Source: Hysterangium stoloniferum
Taxonomy: Eukaryota; Basidiomycota; Agaricomycetes; Hysterangiales; Hysterangiaceae
Length of the DNA: 64,000 nt
Reading direction: 5' to 3'
Assembly: GCA_015178975.1 (NCBI GenBank)
Contig: WHVD01000046.1
Span: 186,001-250,000 of the forward strand
Shown: one piece after another, positions 10,105 to 22,161 of the stretch
Position numbering within the stretch: position 1 is the stretch's first letter
Layout of the letters: every line of letters begins with the position of its first letter
Position numbers and translations under genes: made by a program
Notes under the pieces: model-generated
Seen by the model: only the letters and a program-made list of their open reading frames with translations
Told to the model about the DNA's origin: nothing
The model's database searches: none

Positions 10105-13100
10105 AGCAGTTTATAAGTGTGTCAACACTTATCTATTTTCGAATCTAAAATTTGTGAGATTTCAAACTCAGGTTCTCCATCAATAATGACCAGAGGAGGT
10201 GGAGATTGCACATGATCTGGGATAGTGTTAGCAGTACACAATTCTAACATAGAAACATGAAATACTGGGCGTACCACATGCATGCTATCTAGAAGCTGTA
10301 GGGTCCATGAAACTGAACCTACTTGTGCTATTATTTCAAACGGACCTAAATATTTTTCAGCAAGTTTCTTTGATGGGTGGGTAGTCCAAAAGAATTGAGC
10401 TTTGACAAAAATGCGATCACCAATTTTGAAGTTGGGTGGCAGAATCCGGTTCTTGTCCACTGAACACTGATATTTCTCTTGGGCAGACATTATTACAGTC
10501 CAGAGTTCCTTGTGGAGCTCGTGGAGGTCCATGATGAACTCTTGAGCATGGGCAGAGGTGAGATTTCATTCTGGGTGTACTGTTATATTGGATTGTAACC
10601 TTTATTTGCAAAGAACAGGGAAATGCCAGTAGTGGCCAAAGGTGCATTGTTGTAAGCAAATTCTGTTGATAATTGCAATATACGCAGAGGTATTGCTCCA
10701 ATGTCTGATTGACATGTTTGGTTTGTCCATCACCTTCTGGGTGATGTCTGGATGTGAAATGTAACTTCATGTCCAAGGATTTCCTGAGGGATCTACAGAA
10801 GTGAGAAATGAACTCTGATCCTCAATCAGAGGTTATGTGGGACAGATCTCCATGCTTGGAAAATACATTGATAATAAAAAGTTCTGCTAACTGCATGGAC
10901 GTGATGGTATCATATGTGGAAATGAATATACCTTGTTTGAAAATCTGTCAACAATGACTAGAATGGCAGAATAGCCTTCAGAGTCTGGTAGGTGTTCAAT
11001 GAAATCCATAGAGATAGAATTCCACAGATGTTCCAGTACCGGGAGTTGTTTCAAAAGGCCATATGGCTTGTGATGCTGTGATTTAGAGTGTGGACAAGTA
11101 ATACAAGATTTACAATAGTGCTTAACAAATCCTCGGAGTCCAGGCCAAGTATGTATATTCTCTTCTTATAATTGATAGAGTTTTGTTGAACCCAAAATGT
11201 CCTGAGAGTGGATGATCATGTTTGTACCGGAGAATCCTGAGGCCGAGGCTGATGGAGTCCAGTACATACATGTGATCATCAAGTCTAATGAAACCATACT
11301 GGTCGAGAGACCACTGGGGTTGACCGGGGTCCACGGGATTGTCAAGGTGTGCTTTAGTTATCGGGTCTAGTGGAATTGCCAATAGAATATCTTGATGTAA
11401 CTTCTCAATATCCATGATGATAATTCCATGGATGATGGGATTGATGAGAAAAGTTGCATGGACTGATGCAGTAAGCTGCTGGTTCATGAAAATGGGTTTC
11501 AAGTTGTGTGGGTTTACTGTGGCATAGTTGTTGCTCCCCTCTTTAGGATGGACATCCCATCATGTAGTTAAAGTGTCGGGTTTGCTGCCAAGGTGACCAG
11601 GTCGAAAACGGATGATCATATTAATGGCAGACAGATATTCAGACCAGTGGGCCTGCTGACAGGTCAAAAGTTTTATAGTAGAAAAGTATTCCAGGTTCTT
11701 GTGATCTGTTACAATGTCAATCGGAATTCCCGAGCCTTCCAAGTAATGTCACCACATTTTGAAAGCTGAAAAAATTGCCAGGAGTTCTTTATCATGAACA
11801 TCATAATTGAGCTCTGCTCTGGAAAAGTTCTGGGACAGAAAAGCCATGGGGTGGACTTCTCTAGACAGAATGGCTCCAAGTGCATAGTCCAAGGCATCCG
11901 TCTCAATAATGAGTGGAAGGTCCAGTTTCCAATGCGACAGAATAGGCTGAAGAAAAAGAATCTTTTAAAAGATTGAAAGCTTTTTGACATTTATCATTAA
12001 AAGTCCATGGAGTGCCCTTGCACATAAGATGAGTAAGGGAGACTGTAATTTTGGAATATCTGTGGATAAACCATTGGTAAAAGTTGGCAAAGCTGAGGAA
12101 AGACTGTATATCTTTGACTTTCCTGGGTTCTGGCCAATCTTTGATGACTTGTACTTTAGCTTCATCCATGCAAAGTCCACCGGGTCCCATAATAAAACCC
12201 AGGTATTCCATGGAGTCCGTGTCAAAAGTGCATTTTTTTCCATTTGCAAATAATTGTCACAAATCAAATTTTACTCAATAAAGTTGAATAAACAATTGAA
12301 GAATATTCAACAATATCGAATAAAGATGCCTCATTTGACGAAGTATTAATTCGTCCTGTTGATAAAGCATGAGGCAAAGATAGGACACAGAGGCTCACAA
12401 ATAAATAAGTCAAAGAAGGACTCGGAAAAGTTCGACGATTATGTAATACAGTAATAATATAATATAATACAGGTTTTCTGACTGACTTCCTTCGTTCCTA
12501 TCATTGCCCTTATATACTATTATATCATTTACCTATGATGATAATATGATATCAAAGTGAAATCATCAATGACATCAACCTGAGACAAGTCAAAGATATT
12601 CGAGATTGTCAAAGATATTGTCGAAGAATAGTCAAACAGAAGTCGAAGAATAGTTGAATCGGAAGTCGAGTCAGAAATTGAGTCGGAAAGTCAAAGGAAT
12701 GTCGAAGAAATGTAATATTGAATATTATCAAGATTTGAGCTTGTACGTTCGTGACAATAATCCATGTTGTCTGAGTCTCTGGAGAACTTCACAGACATGC
12801 TTGTTGTGTTTCATGAGGTCCTTGGAGTAGATAAGAATGTCGTCCAAGTAGACAATGACGCATACATCGAGCATGTCAGAGAAAATATCATTAATAAAAC
12901 ATTGAAAAACAGATGGAGCATTGGTGAGTCCAAAGGGCATCACCAACCACTCAAAAGTCCCAGAACAGGTTCTGAAAGTGGTTTTCCATTCATCTCCCAT
13001 GGAGATCCAGACCAAATGGTAGGCATGTTTAAGGTCTATTTTGGTGTAAATCTGGGCATTCCATGGAGTGTCGAGTAGGTCAGATATAAGTGGAAGTGGA

Positions 13101-13378
13101 TATTTATCCTTCTTTGTAACTGCATTGAGTCCTCTAATATCAACACATAGTTGAAGGGATCTGTCCTTCTTCTTAACAAACAAAACAGGTGCTCTAAAAG
13201 GAGACTTAGAGGGTCTGATAAAACCTATAGACAAATGTTCATCCAGGAAATTGTGGATTGCGGAAAGTTCTGTGGAGGAAAGTGGATAAATATGTCCAAG
13301 GGGTGGCTGGGCACTGTCTTCAAGGTCGATTTCTAAGTCGTAGTCTCTGTGGGGCAGAAGCCAGTCAGCTTTTTGCTA
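10105..13378 (-). pseudogene. Chromovirus (Ty3/Gypsy) pol, 5'-truncated and decayed
   Basis: Minus-strand order from 13378: end of protease linker ([13 protein letters not shown]), reverse transcriptase ([44 protein letters not shown] with intact YLDD), an insertion (12756-12255), RNase H (about 12200-11640, [13 protein letters not shown]), the zinc-binding N-terminus of integrase and its core (about 11300-10680, HHPEGDGQTKHVNQTLEQ), the GPFEIIA domain, and the start of a chromodomain (EPEFEISQILDSK). The chromodomain is cut near 10105 and fused to the 3' end of the antisense gene. Gag, protease and the 5' LTR are gone; the element ends near 13378, the boundary to host sequence. Several stops and frameshifts make it inactive. 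Confidence 0.85.
12255..12756. repeat. Solo LTR, 502 bp, distinct family
   Basis: It runs TGTCACAAATC to TTCGTGACA, with a TGTCAC..GTGACA inverted end, flanked by ATAAT at 12250-12254 and 12757-12761. It splits the pol frame exactly between the codons for HGLFANG. AT-rich inside, with short repeats of the type GTCGAAGAATAGT between 12610 and 12710. No other copy of this family was noticed in the window. Confidence 0.85.
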
Positions 13379-13624
13379 AGAAAAGATAAATAGACCGAAG
13401 AAAATGTTTCTCACATGATGGAACTATTCTTTGAGAAACACCGTTAAATTCCATTAGTATAATACATGACGAAGGTTGGTGTGGGTGGCGGTGCAATGTT
13501 CCACGCGTTTATATAAAGTACGAGTATCGTCATACTCCGAAAACTGGTCCCATCACACTTTGGTCGCTTGGAGACGCTTTCACTTGGACTAGAGCAGGAA
13601 CACTGGAATATCATACTACTGTTC
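13379..13624. other. Host sequence at transposon boundary
   Basis: After the broken chromovirus, CpG content rises abruptly and no element homology remains. No gene can be supported between 13379 and 13624. Confidence 0.4.
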
Positions 13625-14500
13625 CTGAAGGTACTAACCGTTTCCTTAAAACATCTTTCCTTTCGGACCTTCCTTTACCGCGGTGGACAAGTATTGGTCC
13701 GTCGGCGATTCTGAATTTCCCGTCTTTCGCAGGAGGCGCGACTCGACCCTTCATTGTTTTACCTTCTTCCTGCGGAACAATCCACCATGGAAACATTTGC
13801 GGCCTATCCTCATCGGCCTTTGTTTGTCGCAATTTTCCGTTAAGGTACCACGTAATGGGGATAGACTTTCAATGACACGGCAGCTTCTTTCGACATGGAA
13901 CTTTTGTCCGGCACCCGAGGTTCTCGTCTTTGGTCTTGAAAGTGATCCTCGGGACCGTGACATCCTACCATAAATGACGGGCTCCCTGTGGATCTATTGA
14001 AGAATCTACTGGTATTGATTGTAGGAGGTGCATGGCTTGTCCAGATTATAAATTACCTCGACACCCCAATCATCCAACAGTTTAACGTTGCACTTGATAT
14101 GTACCCCATGTAACACTATGGGATTAAGGCGAAACTTTTGTTTGGCATTTCGGGCTTGCGGCAGTTATCTGTCAGGGTCGAAAACCTGGCCGATCCGATT
14201 ACCAAGTGAGCTTTCGCGTTCGGGGATCGCATCAAGAGGCTGACACAATGAAACGAGAACGCCTTGTGGATGTATGGGCTGGTTCAAAGCACGGGATCTT
14301 GTAGAGCTCCGGCGGCAATATTTGCAGTGGAATTTATTTGGACAGATTGAGCTATTCAAACCATTTTTATCACATTTATTGGCCAAAGCAACCAATCTCT
14401 CCAAACATACTATTGGACACTCTGCAGTTGGTTTGTAGGACTTTGACTGGTCAAATTTTCAGACCTTCTTTGTCTCTGTCCATGTTTGGGTGAGCGGACC
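13625..14500 (-). CDS. Possible unrecognised gene or gene remnant
   Basis: Three minus-strand stretches look protein-coding in amino-acid composition. The first, about 14404-14165, contains CKYCRRSS and SLCQPLDAIPERESSLGN. The second, about 14170-14020, reads NPIVLHGVHIKCNVKLLDDW. The third, about 13860-13625, includes MFPWWIVPQEEGKTMKGRV and ILVHRGKGRSERKDVLRKRL before a stop. They lie in different frames and would need introns; a stop separates part of the third block. I do not recognise the family. It could be a real spliced gene, a pseudogene, or part of a mobile element. Confidence 0.25.
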
Positions 14501-15285
14501 GCGGTGGAAGCGAATCCAAGGGCCGCAGGCTCCTTTGCGCAAAACATGCTGATGGGGACATAAGTGAGCCCCAGCAGCATGCCAAACTAATAGTAAATAC
14601 ATGAGAAATCTATCTAAACTACAAGTTTTAGGGCAATAAAGGAGCAGGAAAGGGTGGGATGGCGGGAAAAAGAAAAAGACTCAAGGAAAGGCTGAGCAAT
14701 CCTTGAGGGCCGGCCACTCAGACGATGGTGGCAAGAGACAAAAGGCGGCGGGAGCTGACTGCACGATGGCGGAGCTTAAAAGGGGAAACACTCCCATTAC
14801 AAAGAACACGGACTAATCTCATTAGTCCGTTCCAAGATACTGGAACATTTTAAAGGGAATAATCATCAATTTTTTGCAGTGATTATGGACGGATGTCTCG
14901 AGTCCGTAGAGTATTATCAGACAAAAAGGGAAGAACCAGGCAGTACTCTATTAGGTATATTACTAGTCCAGTTTATGAACAGGTGGGTGTGGAATTCGAA
15001 AGCTCCCGGTCTGAGGCACTTACATCTCCGAGAATGTCCACCATCGGGAGTATGGCGTATAAAGAAACAGGAAAGGCTTAGATGTTGTTGAGACGGATTC
15101 GTTGAGTTCTTTTTGCATCTGGCAGCCAATCATCTGAAATCCTGCCGGACGCCACTAGTAGGGAAGCTTTCGAATTGGAATAACTATACTTGTCATTCAA
15201 TATTACTATATAGGCTAACATTCATCAATCGTTATGGAGCTATTTCATAGTGTTAACAGTCGTCCAATCGTTCAACATTATTTGT
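14501..15285. other. Intergenic, no supported gene
   Basis: Short open frames exist on both strands (for example 14893-15081 plus) but none shows a recognisable motif or convincing splice pattern. A purine-rich tract lies at 14640-14700. This is the 3' flank of the sugar transporter. Confidence 0.4.
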
Positions 15286-17859
15286 TCACCGCCCCTTCTC
15301 AGAAATCTTCTGAATATCTTCGGCAACAGGTGCATCGAATTGGTATAGTGGCTGAAGAGTGATTCCTTTGCGCATGAGAATATATCTCTTCACAAAGTAT
15401 GGCAAAAACTTGGTGAGTTGGTAATGCATGTGGGTACGAGTTGGCACGGCAACTATGAACAGCAAATCCCAGGTTAATTCTGCAATACCAGCTGCCGATG
15501 TAGAAATTATACATACAAACGTAATCCAGTTCTTCCAGCGTTCTCTGCTTGGTCTCTGGGACCCAGAGGAAAATCATGATAAATGCAAGGACATTAAGGC
15601 CCCTGGATTGTTTAGCGGTTTATGTCTCAGCATTCAGCATCATGCAATGGCTGAAAATTGGGAAAGCTTACGCATAGAACCCGAAGGCGCCTGTAGGGGT
15701 GAAAGCATCTAATATTCGGGGGAACGATACAGAGAGAACAGCAGCCCAGAACAAATTCGTCGCCACCGCCCAGCTCATTCCGACCTCTGTTAAGCCGACA
15801 AAGAACCAGTTACATTGAGTGGGTGTAATATAAAGGATGTCATACTCACCACGATGAGAGAGAGGGAAAATTTCTGCCGAGTATGTGAATGGCACAGGGC
15901 CTTCACCAGGAGAATAGAAGGCCGCGAAAAGGTAGATAAACAATGCGACCAGTCCAAGATGGGCTTTGCTTGATTGTGGGATAAGGAAACACAACCCTGC
16001 AGCCAGTAAAGTCCACGCCATTTGTGGAAACGTGAACAGAAGCAGGGTCCGTCGTCCATATGTATCAATAGTCCGAACAGCTGGCCAAGCAAATCTGTAA
16101 ATTGTATGAGTTCCACGGGTGGGCATGAAAAAGTGATAGTCACCTACACGAAGTTTACCAATCCGAATCCGAAAGATGCGAGCAAGGCCCCTTCTGGGGT
16201 GGCGTTAGCCTGTAAGAAGACAGTCGATGAATAGAACGCGATGATGTTGACTACCGAAAAGTCATTAAAGGTGCAATGTAGAATTAATAACGGATGGAAC
16301 TTACTTCCACACATCTGCTGGGCAATCATGACCGTGAAAGAAGCAAGGGTTGCACGGCGGACTCGTGGGATGGTGAAAAGCTCAATGAACCGAGTCACAT
16401 AGTTGCTCTTGCCAATTATGTCGGCTTCAACGGCGAGCTGAGCATGAATGTAGTACAAGTCACGAGCTTTATTTCACAACATTTCTGAAATTAGCGGTTG
16501 CATGAGAAGGAGTAAGCTAACCTGCTTGCAGAGGCGTGTTACGCAGGCGACAGAGAGACTTGTATGCATCATGGTAACGCCCTTTTTTTATGTACCATCT
16601 GGGGGATTCTAAATATAATTAGCACGTTTAATGTGGGGCAATCGGTGAATTATTTTAGGAGAAAAATCACCAGGACAGAAGTAAATGCCTATCAGCAAAG
16701 GTACCGCGGGGAGAAAGGCAGAGCCCAATTGCAATCGCCAAGCAATTGAGCCCGTACGGAATAGTACCAAATTAGCTCCGAATCCACTGTGAAAAATAAT
16801 TTATCAATGTTGTATCAGTATAGATAAATAAATATAAATATACATACAGGAATATTCCAAATGCTGTCCACATTTGCCAACACATAACCAGTCCGCCACG
16901 GATGGAGGCTGGACAATTTTCAGCAGCGTAGATAGGAACCGTGGACGCTTTGGAACCCATCCCAACTCCGAGAAGTAGTCGGCATATGAACAATTGAGGC
17001 CAATTATGAACAAAACCAGAGCCGATCACAGAGGCGAAACAGAATACCGCAGAGAAGAATATAGTCCCACGGCGTCCGAAGTAGTAATTCAACGGGTCCG
17101 AGCACCATGCGCCACTGGCTATTGTAAGTGGAAAATTATAGGATATACCGAGAGAACTATAACTCACAATAGAGCAGAAGCAATGAACGGGGCAGAATTG
17201 ATCAGACCCACTATCCAGGTATTACGGTCCACGTTCGGCGCGCCTGGTGAGTCGTCGATGCCAAATTCAATGGGAAAAGATAAATTGGCTCCATTGGATC
17301 CCGTTTGATCCCAACCTCTTATTCCGCAAATGTGAGATCGTGCTGCATATGGTCTTCAAGAAAACTTACTGGACAGCCGCGCCGACAGAGCATAAGATCA
17401 CAGTTATATACAATGCCCTAGGTTGACGCCATTTATGTAGGACTTCATTGCGGAGGGCCTCGCGCTCCTCAGGCTCTAGCTCTGCAATTGACTCGAACTC
17501 AGGGGGGTTCTGTGCTACAAGAGCTCCTTTCCTCAGTAGAGGAACTAGGTCTGTCATGTTGTTCTCTTGAGCGAATTCATCGACTTGAAGGAACAACTTC
17601 TTCCTAGGAATCCCAGCTAAGGGGTTCTTTATCCTATAAAGCCATCAATACCCTTGAACGCCAGTTTATTAGTGTGGGCTGCAGTTTACTTAGCAGACAG
17701 GTTGCTATTTAGATCAATGCGTTCGGTGTGTTTCTCCGCATCGTTTTCTTCAGATCTGAGTGGTGCGAAGTCAGTCTGTAATCGGAAGTTATTATAGGAT
17801 AGTACCTACAGACGGTCTTCTTGTAAAGACTCGACCTTCTCCTTCGATGGTTCAGACAT
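15286..17859 (-). CDS. MFS sugar transporter
   Basis: A multi-exon gene of about 12 exons reads through in frame from ATG 17859 to TGA 15286, roughly 550 residues. It would be a plasma-membrane sugar or polyol/H+ symporter of the major facilitator superfamily. Visible family marks in order: a long acidic cytoplasmic N-terminus, [17 protein letters not shown] (after TM1), [10 protein letters not shown] (TM2-3 loop), [43 protein letters not shown] (end of TM6), [47 protein letters not shown], and the C-terminal [16 protein letters not shown]. Every junction I checked uses GT..AG and keeps phase. N-terminus and motif set match the basidiomycete transporter group often labelled myo-inositol or quinate transporters; the substrate cannot be read from sequence. 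No break was seen, so it is probably functional. Confidence 0.9.
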
Positions 17860-20651
17860 GGTGGTGAAGCCGAAAGAATGCAGAATGAGACTGTGGGAAG
17901 ATTATATATCTGGCTCATTGAATGGGCGGTAGACCTCCCAAAGATTAAGACGCCATGGGAAGATCAAATTCGGCTGGTGTATACTGATACAGAAAGAAGA
18001 ACCCCAAATGTGCCAGTGATCGCGTGGCCCAGTGGCCAATATCACTCCATAGCTGGTCAAGAGTCCATCCCACTGTTACGTAAATGCTTTAACGCTATTA
18101 ATTTGTACACTCCTACCATATCACTGCACACCTAGCTGCAAAGCAAACCAAAAGCGTCACTCGTTTCTGGGTTGAACGAGCACTACCCAATTATGGAACA
18201 GCTTCCAGCCAATGATAGGTCGGCCTATCAACGGAGTCGCAAGCTTAAGCTCCACTTTGATGTAAATTAATACAAGCTGAGATTTGAACGCATCTATGAT
18301 AGCTATATCTAGCGTTCAATAAAACGTCATCTTGAGTAATCACAGTGATCAACACAACACCGACGCAGCACTGAGGCTCAAATGTTTAAACTCTGAATAT
18401 TATCCTCTAGGGTTTATAGAAAATATGAAGTTTACCTGCTAGAACGTTAACTTGAAATTTTTGAGAATGCGTCGGAAATTCTAAAGTGCTCCCGGCACTT
18501 TTTAAATTATCATGCAACGTTCTGGGTACGTTCTCACTACTGGAATAGGTATGAGACATGTAGTGTTTTTAATTCGGTCCACAGCTGGTAGAGGACAAAG
18601 GAAGATCCTTCATTGGACACACTTTACATAGTTCAACTTGGAAAGTTCCCAGACAATCCTTTAGAATAGAATAAAATTTCCTGCCCATTTTCAAAAGCTT
18701 CGAGAAGACTTCCACTTCAGATAGTTGAGATCTCTGTCAGGGATGGGAAATTCGTGATAAGAGACGACACCTCGAGAAGGCCGCGCATATGCACTCCAAC
18801 CGACAAGCGCCGTAAGTTCTCAATGCTATCAATACGTCATATAGATGCCGTCTATAGGGGTGTGGAGGCGATCACGCTGTGTGCTCGGAGTGATTCTCAA
18901 GTGTGCGAGTGATGAGGACCGCAGAAACGCAAGTATGCTATATATGCAAGTTCTTTAACGAGCCCAAAGAAACTATGTATCCATGTTTATTTTGCACAAC
19001 TGTTCTTTGACATGAAAACTTTCCCGAAATCGGTGATAAGCGCAAGGTCTATTACATCGCACTAGCAGCCATCAATGATCGTAGTTTTGGGCCACATGTA
19101 ATGGCCCCCAATGGCTGTTGTACCATCGCATCGGTTTGATAGTTCACAACACTAGTCATACCTTCATTGGTGGACCCTTGGGAGATAGCCGGCAAATGCT
19201 GTGAGCCGCCTGAGCTTAATTAGGTTGATGGCCAACTAGAGCCATCATCGCGCAGCTTGAACCACCCTCTGCCGCGCTTCTGCATCAACGTCAACATCCA
19301 CTACTCCAACCGCATTATCTATTTCCGATAATAACCAATTATGCCAAGGAAATATGTTGATCCTTCACAATAACGATGTCTGAATTCCGGACATTACTAC
19401 GATTGGTATAAACAAGTACTGCAACGTGACGAGACTCATAGTGACTGAGATTTGGTGGTGCGATTTGTTCCGTATCTGTTAGAATTGGAAATAAAATATC
19501 TATCTGGCTGTATTTGTGTGTATGGTATAGTGGACAAGTCTGGACAGAAAAGAGTGAGAGATGACCTATATTTGCATATGATACAGTTCATGTGAAAGGT
19601 TGTATCAACCTCACTCAGTTGGCGCAGACAGGACCAAATTATCGTTGTTTTAGCAGTATAGAAAAATACAAGTGTCTATCTAGCTCTAAAAGAACAATGG
19701 GATAGTAATAACAAAAGGAAACTGAGAACAATGGAGATCTTGATTGGGGCTTGAAATAGGGGAAAGAAGGCTAATCGGGGGAACAAAAAGGGAGCGAACG
19801 TGTATCGATGGTGAGCTTTGTGGTAAGACGGCCAGGATTACATCATGCTATATATGTATATAGACCATGAGGTCCAATGCCGCACACTGCTGCAAGGGTG
19901 TCGCAAAAAGTGGAGAATTGCCGCAAACATACATGTTGGCTTCAAACTAAAACAGAGTCATATTTTAAATTGTGATACATATTAAATGATATATATGTTA
20001 TTGGAAATTACACCATTTTAAACATTAAAACTGAGTCTTAAAATGAATTAACAGGCCCCAGTACACATATTGATATATTATGAAGAATAGATGGAAAGTT
20101 ATATCTATTTATGCTAGTCAAATGCGTTTTTGAGGGCATTTTGAGGTGCTCGCGGCAGTTGCGGCAATCGCGACACCCTGCACGGCACTTTCCATGGCCC
20201 GATTTAGGAACTCCCGGATCTGCACGTGACAGACAGATAAGACAAGTCTCCATGGCTTAATGATTCGAGTACGTGTAAAATAATTTTCTCGACTTGGGGA
20301 AAAATTGATAAGCACTGCCAGTGGTGATTTCATAATCTTTAATTTTTTCGAGAATAACCATAATGAATATACAGATTGAACTTGATAGTTAAATACCGGC
20401 CCAGGGCCCATAACCTGAAGACAATTCAAACACTACAAGTACATAGTTTGCTTTGCTTTGAAACAAAATTCAGCTTAACGACGTACTCTCTCAGCGGTTA
20501 AATGACGCTGAGAGACTCGTCGGAATACATTTAGGAGAAGACTTAATTCGGGTAGATAGAAAATCCACCCGAATTACATTATTTTGAGACATAACCTTAT
20601 TTGCCCCGTATCCTAACACTAACAAACAAGATTGCCAGAGTACACTCGCCA
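17860..20651. other. Divergent intergenic region, no gene seen
   Basis: This 2.8-kb space separates the diverging transporter and hydrolase genes and should hold both promoters. No open frame longer than about 100 codons has a recognisable motif. A stretch from 19479 begins TGTTAGAATTGGAAATA like a Copia LTR, but no matching end or target duplication was found. Confidence 0.5.
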
Positions 20652-21846
20652 ATGGCTGGCGAAGCCCCTTCGTTTTTGCAGTTAGCTTGTAGAGATGACG
20701 AATCTAAATCAACGGGATCCTTTTCTGGTGTATTCCATCACAATGTATCGGATACTATGGTCGCTACTCATGCAAGGTGGTGGCCTCACACTAGTTTACA
20801 ACTCCTAACTGTGGTTTTGTTTATACCTGGTGTTTCTCACAACCTCTGTTATCATTAGTTTTCATTAGTTCTAACTCCCTTAATTTCTCAGGTAACCCCG
20901 GACTTATAGATTTTTATAACCCTTTCCTTTCTGAGCTGCATCGATCATTTAAAGACGAAGGTCTAGCTATCCTTGCGCACGCGCTCCTAGGACACTCGCC
21001 TCATCTTACCATTTCGAAAGGATCTGAATTCTTGTTATTACAGCAAGTAGAAGCCGTCATAACGGTGGTAGACAAAATTAATGCGTGCTGGAATAATATC
21101 AAGCTTGTTCTTATTGGACACAGCGTGGGATCTTGGATCATAACTCAGGTGCGTTTATACCTTGCTCATCTCTCAGTGTCACCTGTTTATTTTAGGCAGG
21201 TTCTCAAAGCGAGACCAAACGTGGTAGATGCTTTATACATGCTGTTCCCTACGATATCAAATATGGCACGCACGCCGAACGGACGGATATTATCGGTAAG
21301 CAATAAGATATGGTAGGTAGAGGCTAGATCTAATAGATATGACTAAAGTGGTTTTTTCACCGTCCAATTGCGTCTATAATCTCTCGTTTATCTATACTCC
21401 TCCGGCCGATTGTTACACCAACCGTATATCTCTTATATTCTTCCTGGCCTGAACACCAAAGGGCTGTTCTCCGTTCCTTCATACGTTCCCCCGACTCTAT
21501 TTTTGCAGCTTTGATTCTTGCAGAAGATGAAATGCGCACCATTACTGCCCCAGATCATTCATTACTAACTGAGCATTTGTCAAAACTTTGGCTGTGCTAC
21601 GCAGAGAAAGATGATTGGGTTGGGGAGGAGCGGGAAGTACTCACACGACTGCTTGGTGAACCGGCTGACGTCAGAATTGTCCATTGCAACCATGGAGTAC
21701 CCCACGCGTTTTGCATTTGTATGTTACACGTTTACTTAGAGTATGCCGTAATAATACAATTTATTCTTTTAGTACACGGGGACTTGATCGCTCAACAATG
21801 TGGCAATTGGTTAAGGATGGGCGGATTTGTGTCAAGCGATGCGTAG
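20652..21846 (+). CDS. LDAH-like lipid-droplet alpha/beta hydrolase
   Basis: Five exons, 20652-20829, 20892-21148, 21200-21295, 21349-21718 and 21773-21846, join in phase to give about 324 residues, the usual length of lipid droplet-associated hydrolase (the DUF2305/Lipase_2 family). The oxyanion-type start VLFIPGNPGLIDFYNPFL, the nucleophile elbow GHSVGSW (about residues 138-144), and the C-terminal block LWLCYAEKDDWV..GVPHAF, which supplies the acidic residue and histidine, are all present. Family members act on lipid-droplet or ER lipids; the substrate is debated. An upstream in-frame start is possible at 20601, but ATG 20652 fits the family length better. No damage seen. Confidence 0.85.
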
Positions 21847-22161
21847 AGACCAGATTTATTATACTCTGAGGAGATCCTTGACATTTAAATCGGCAAGAAC
21901 TTAGCGAAAAAGAACCGCTTATTACATAGAAATTTTTTTTTTGAGGAAAAGTATGGGCCATGTGGGACTGGAGTGGTATATATGTGTAATATTTTTTTGA
22001 AAAAATTATGAAAACAGTGAAGAAAGGCAGTCCTGATAAGGCTCAGGAGTTGTTATTGGACTCGGCCTGATATCGCGTGACAGAACGAACGTGACGCCAT
22101 CTAACAAGTGACTAATTAAATTTAAACTGCGACACCCTTCTACAAGTGGCGCAGATCCTCC
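21847..22161. other. Intergenic
   Basis: Short spacer between the hydrolase and the remodeller. A T-rich run near 21930 and A/T-rich sequence near 21995 are the only features seen. Confidence 0.4.

Noticed and set aside
19479-19860. TGTTAGAATTGGAAATA start resembling a Copia LTR in the spacer upstream of the hydrolase
   Set aside because: No matching CA end, target duplication or second copy was found, so it is not called.
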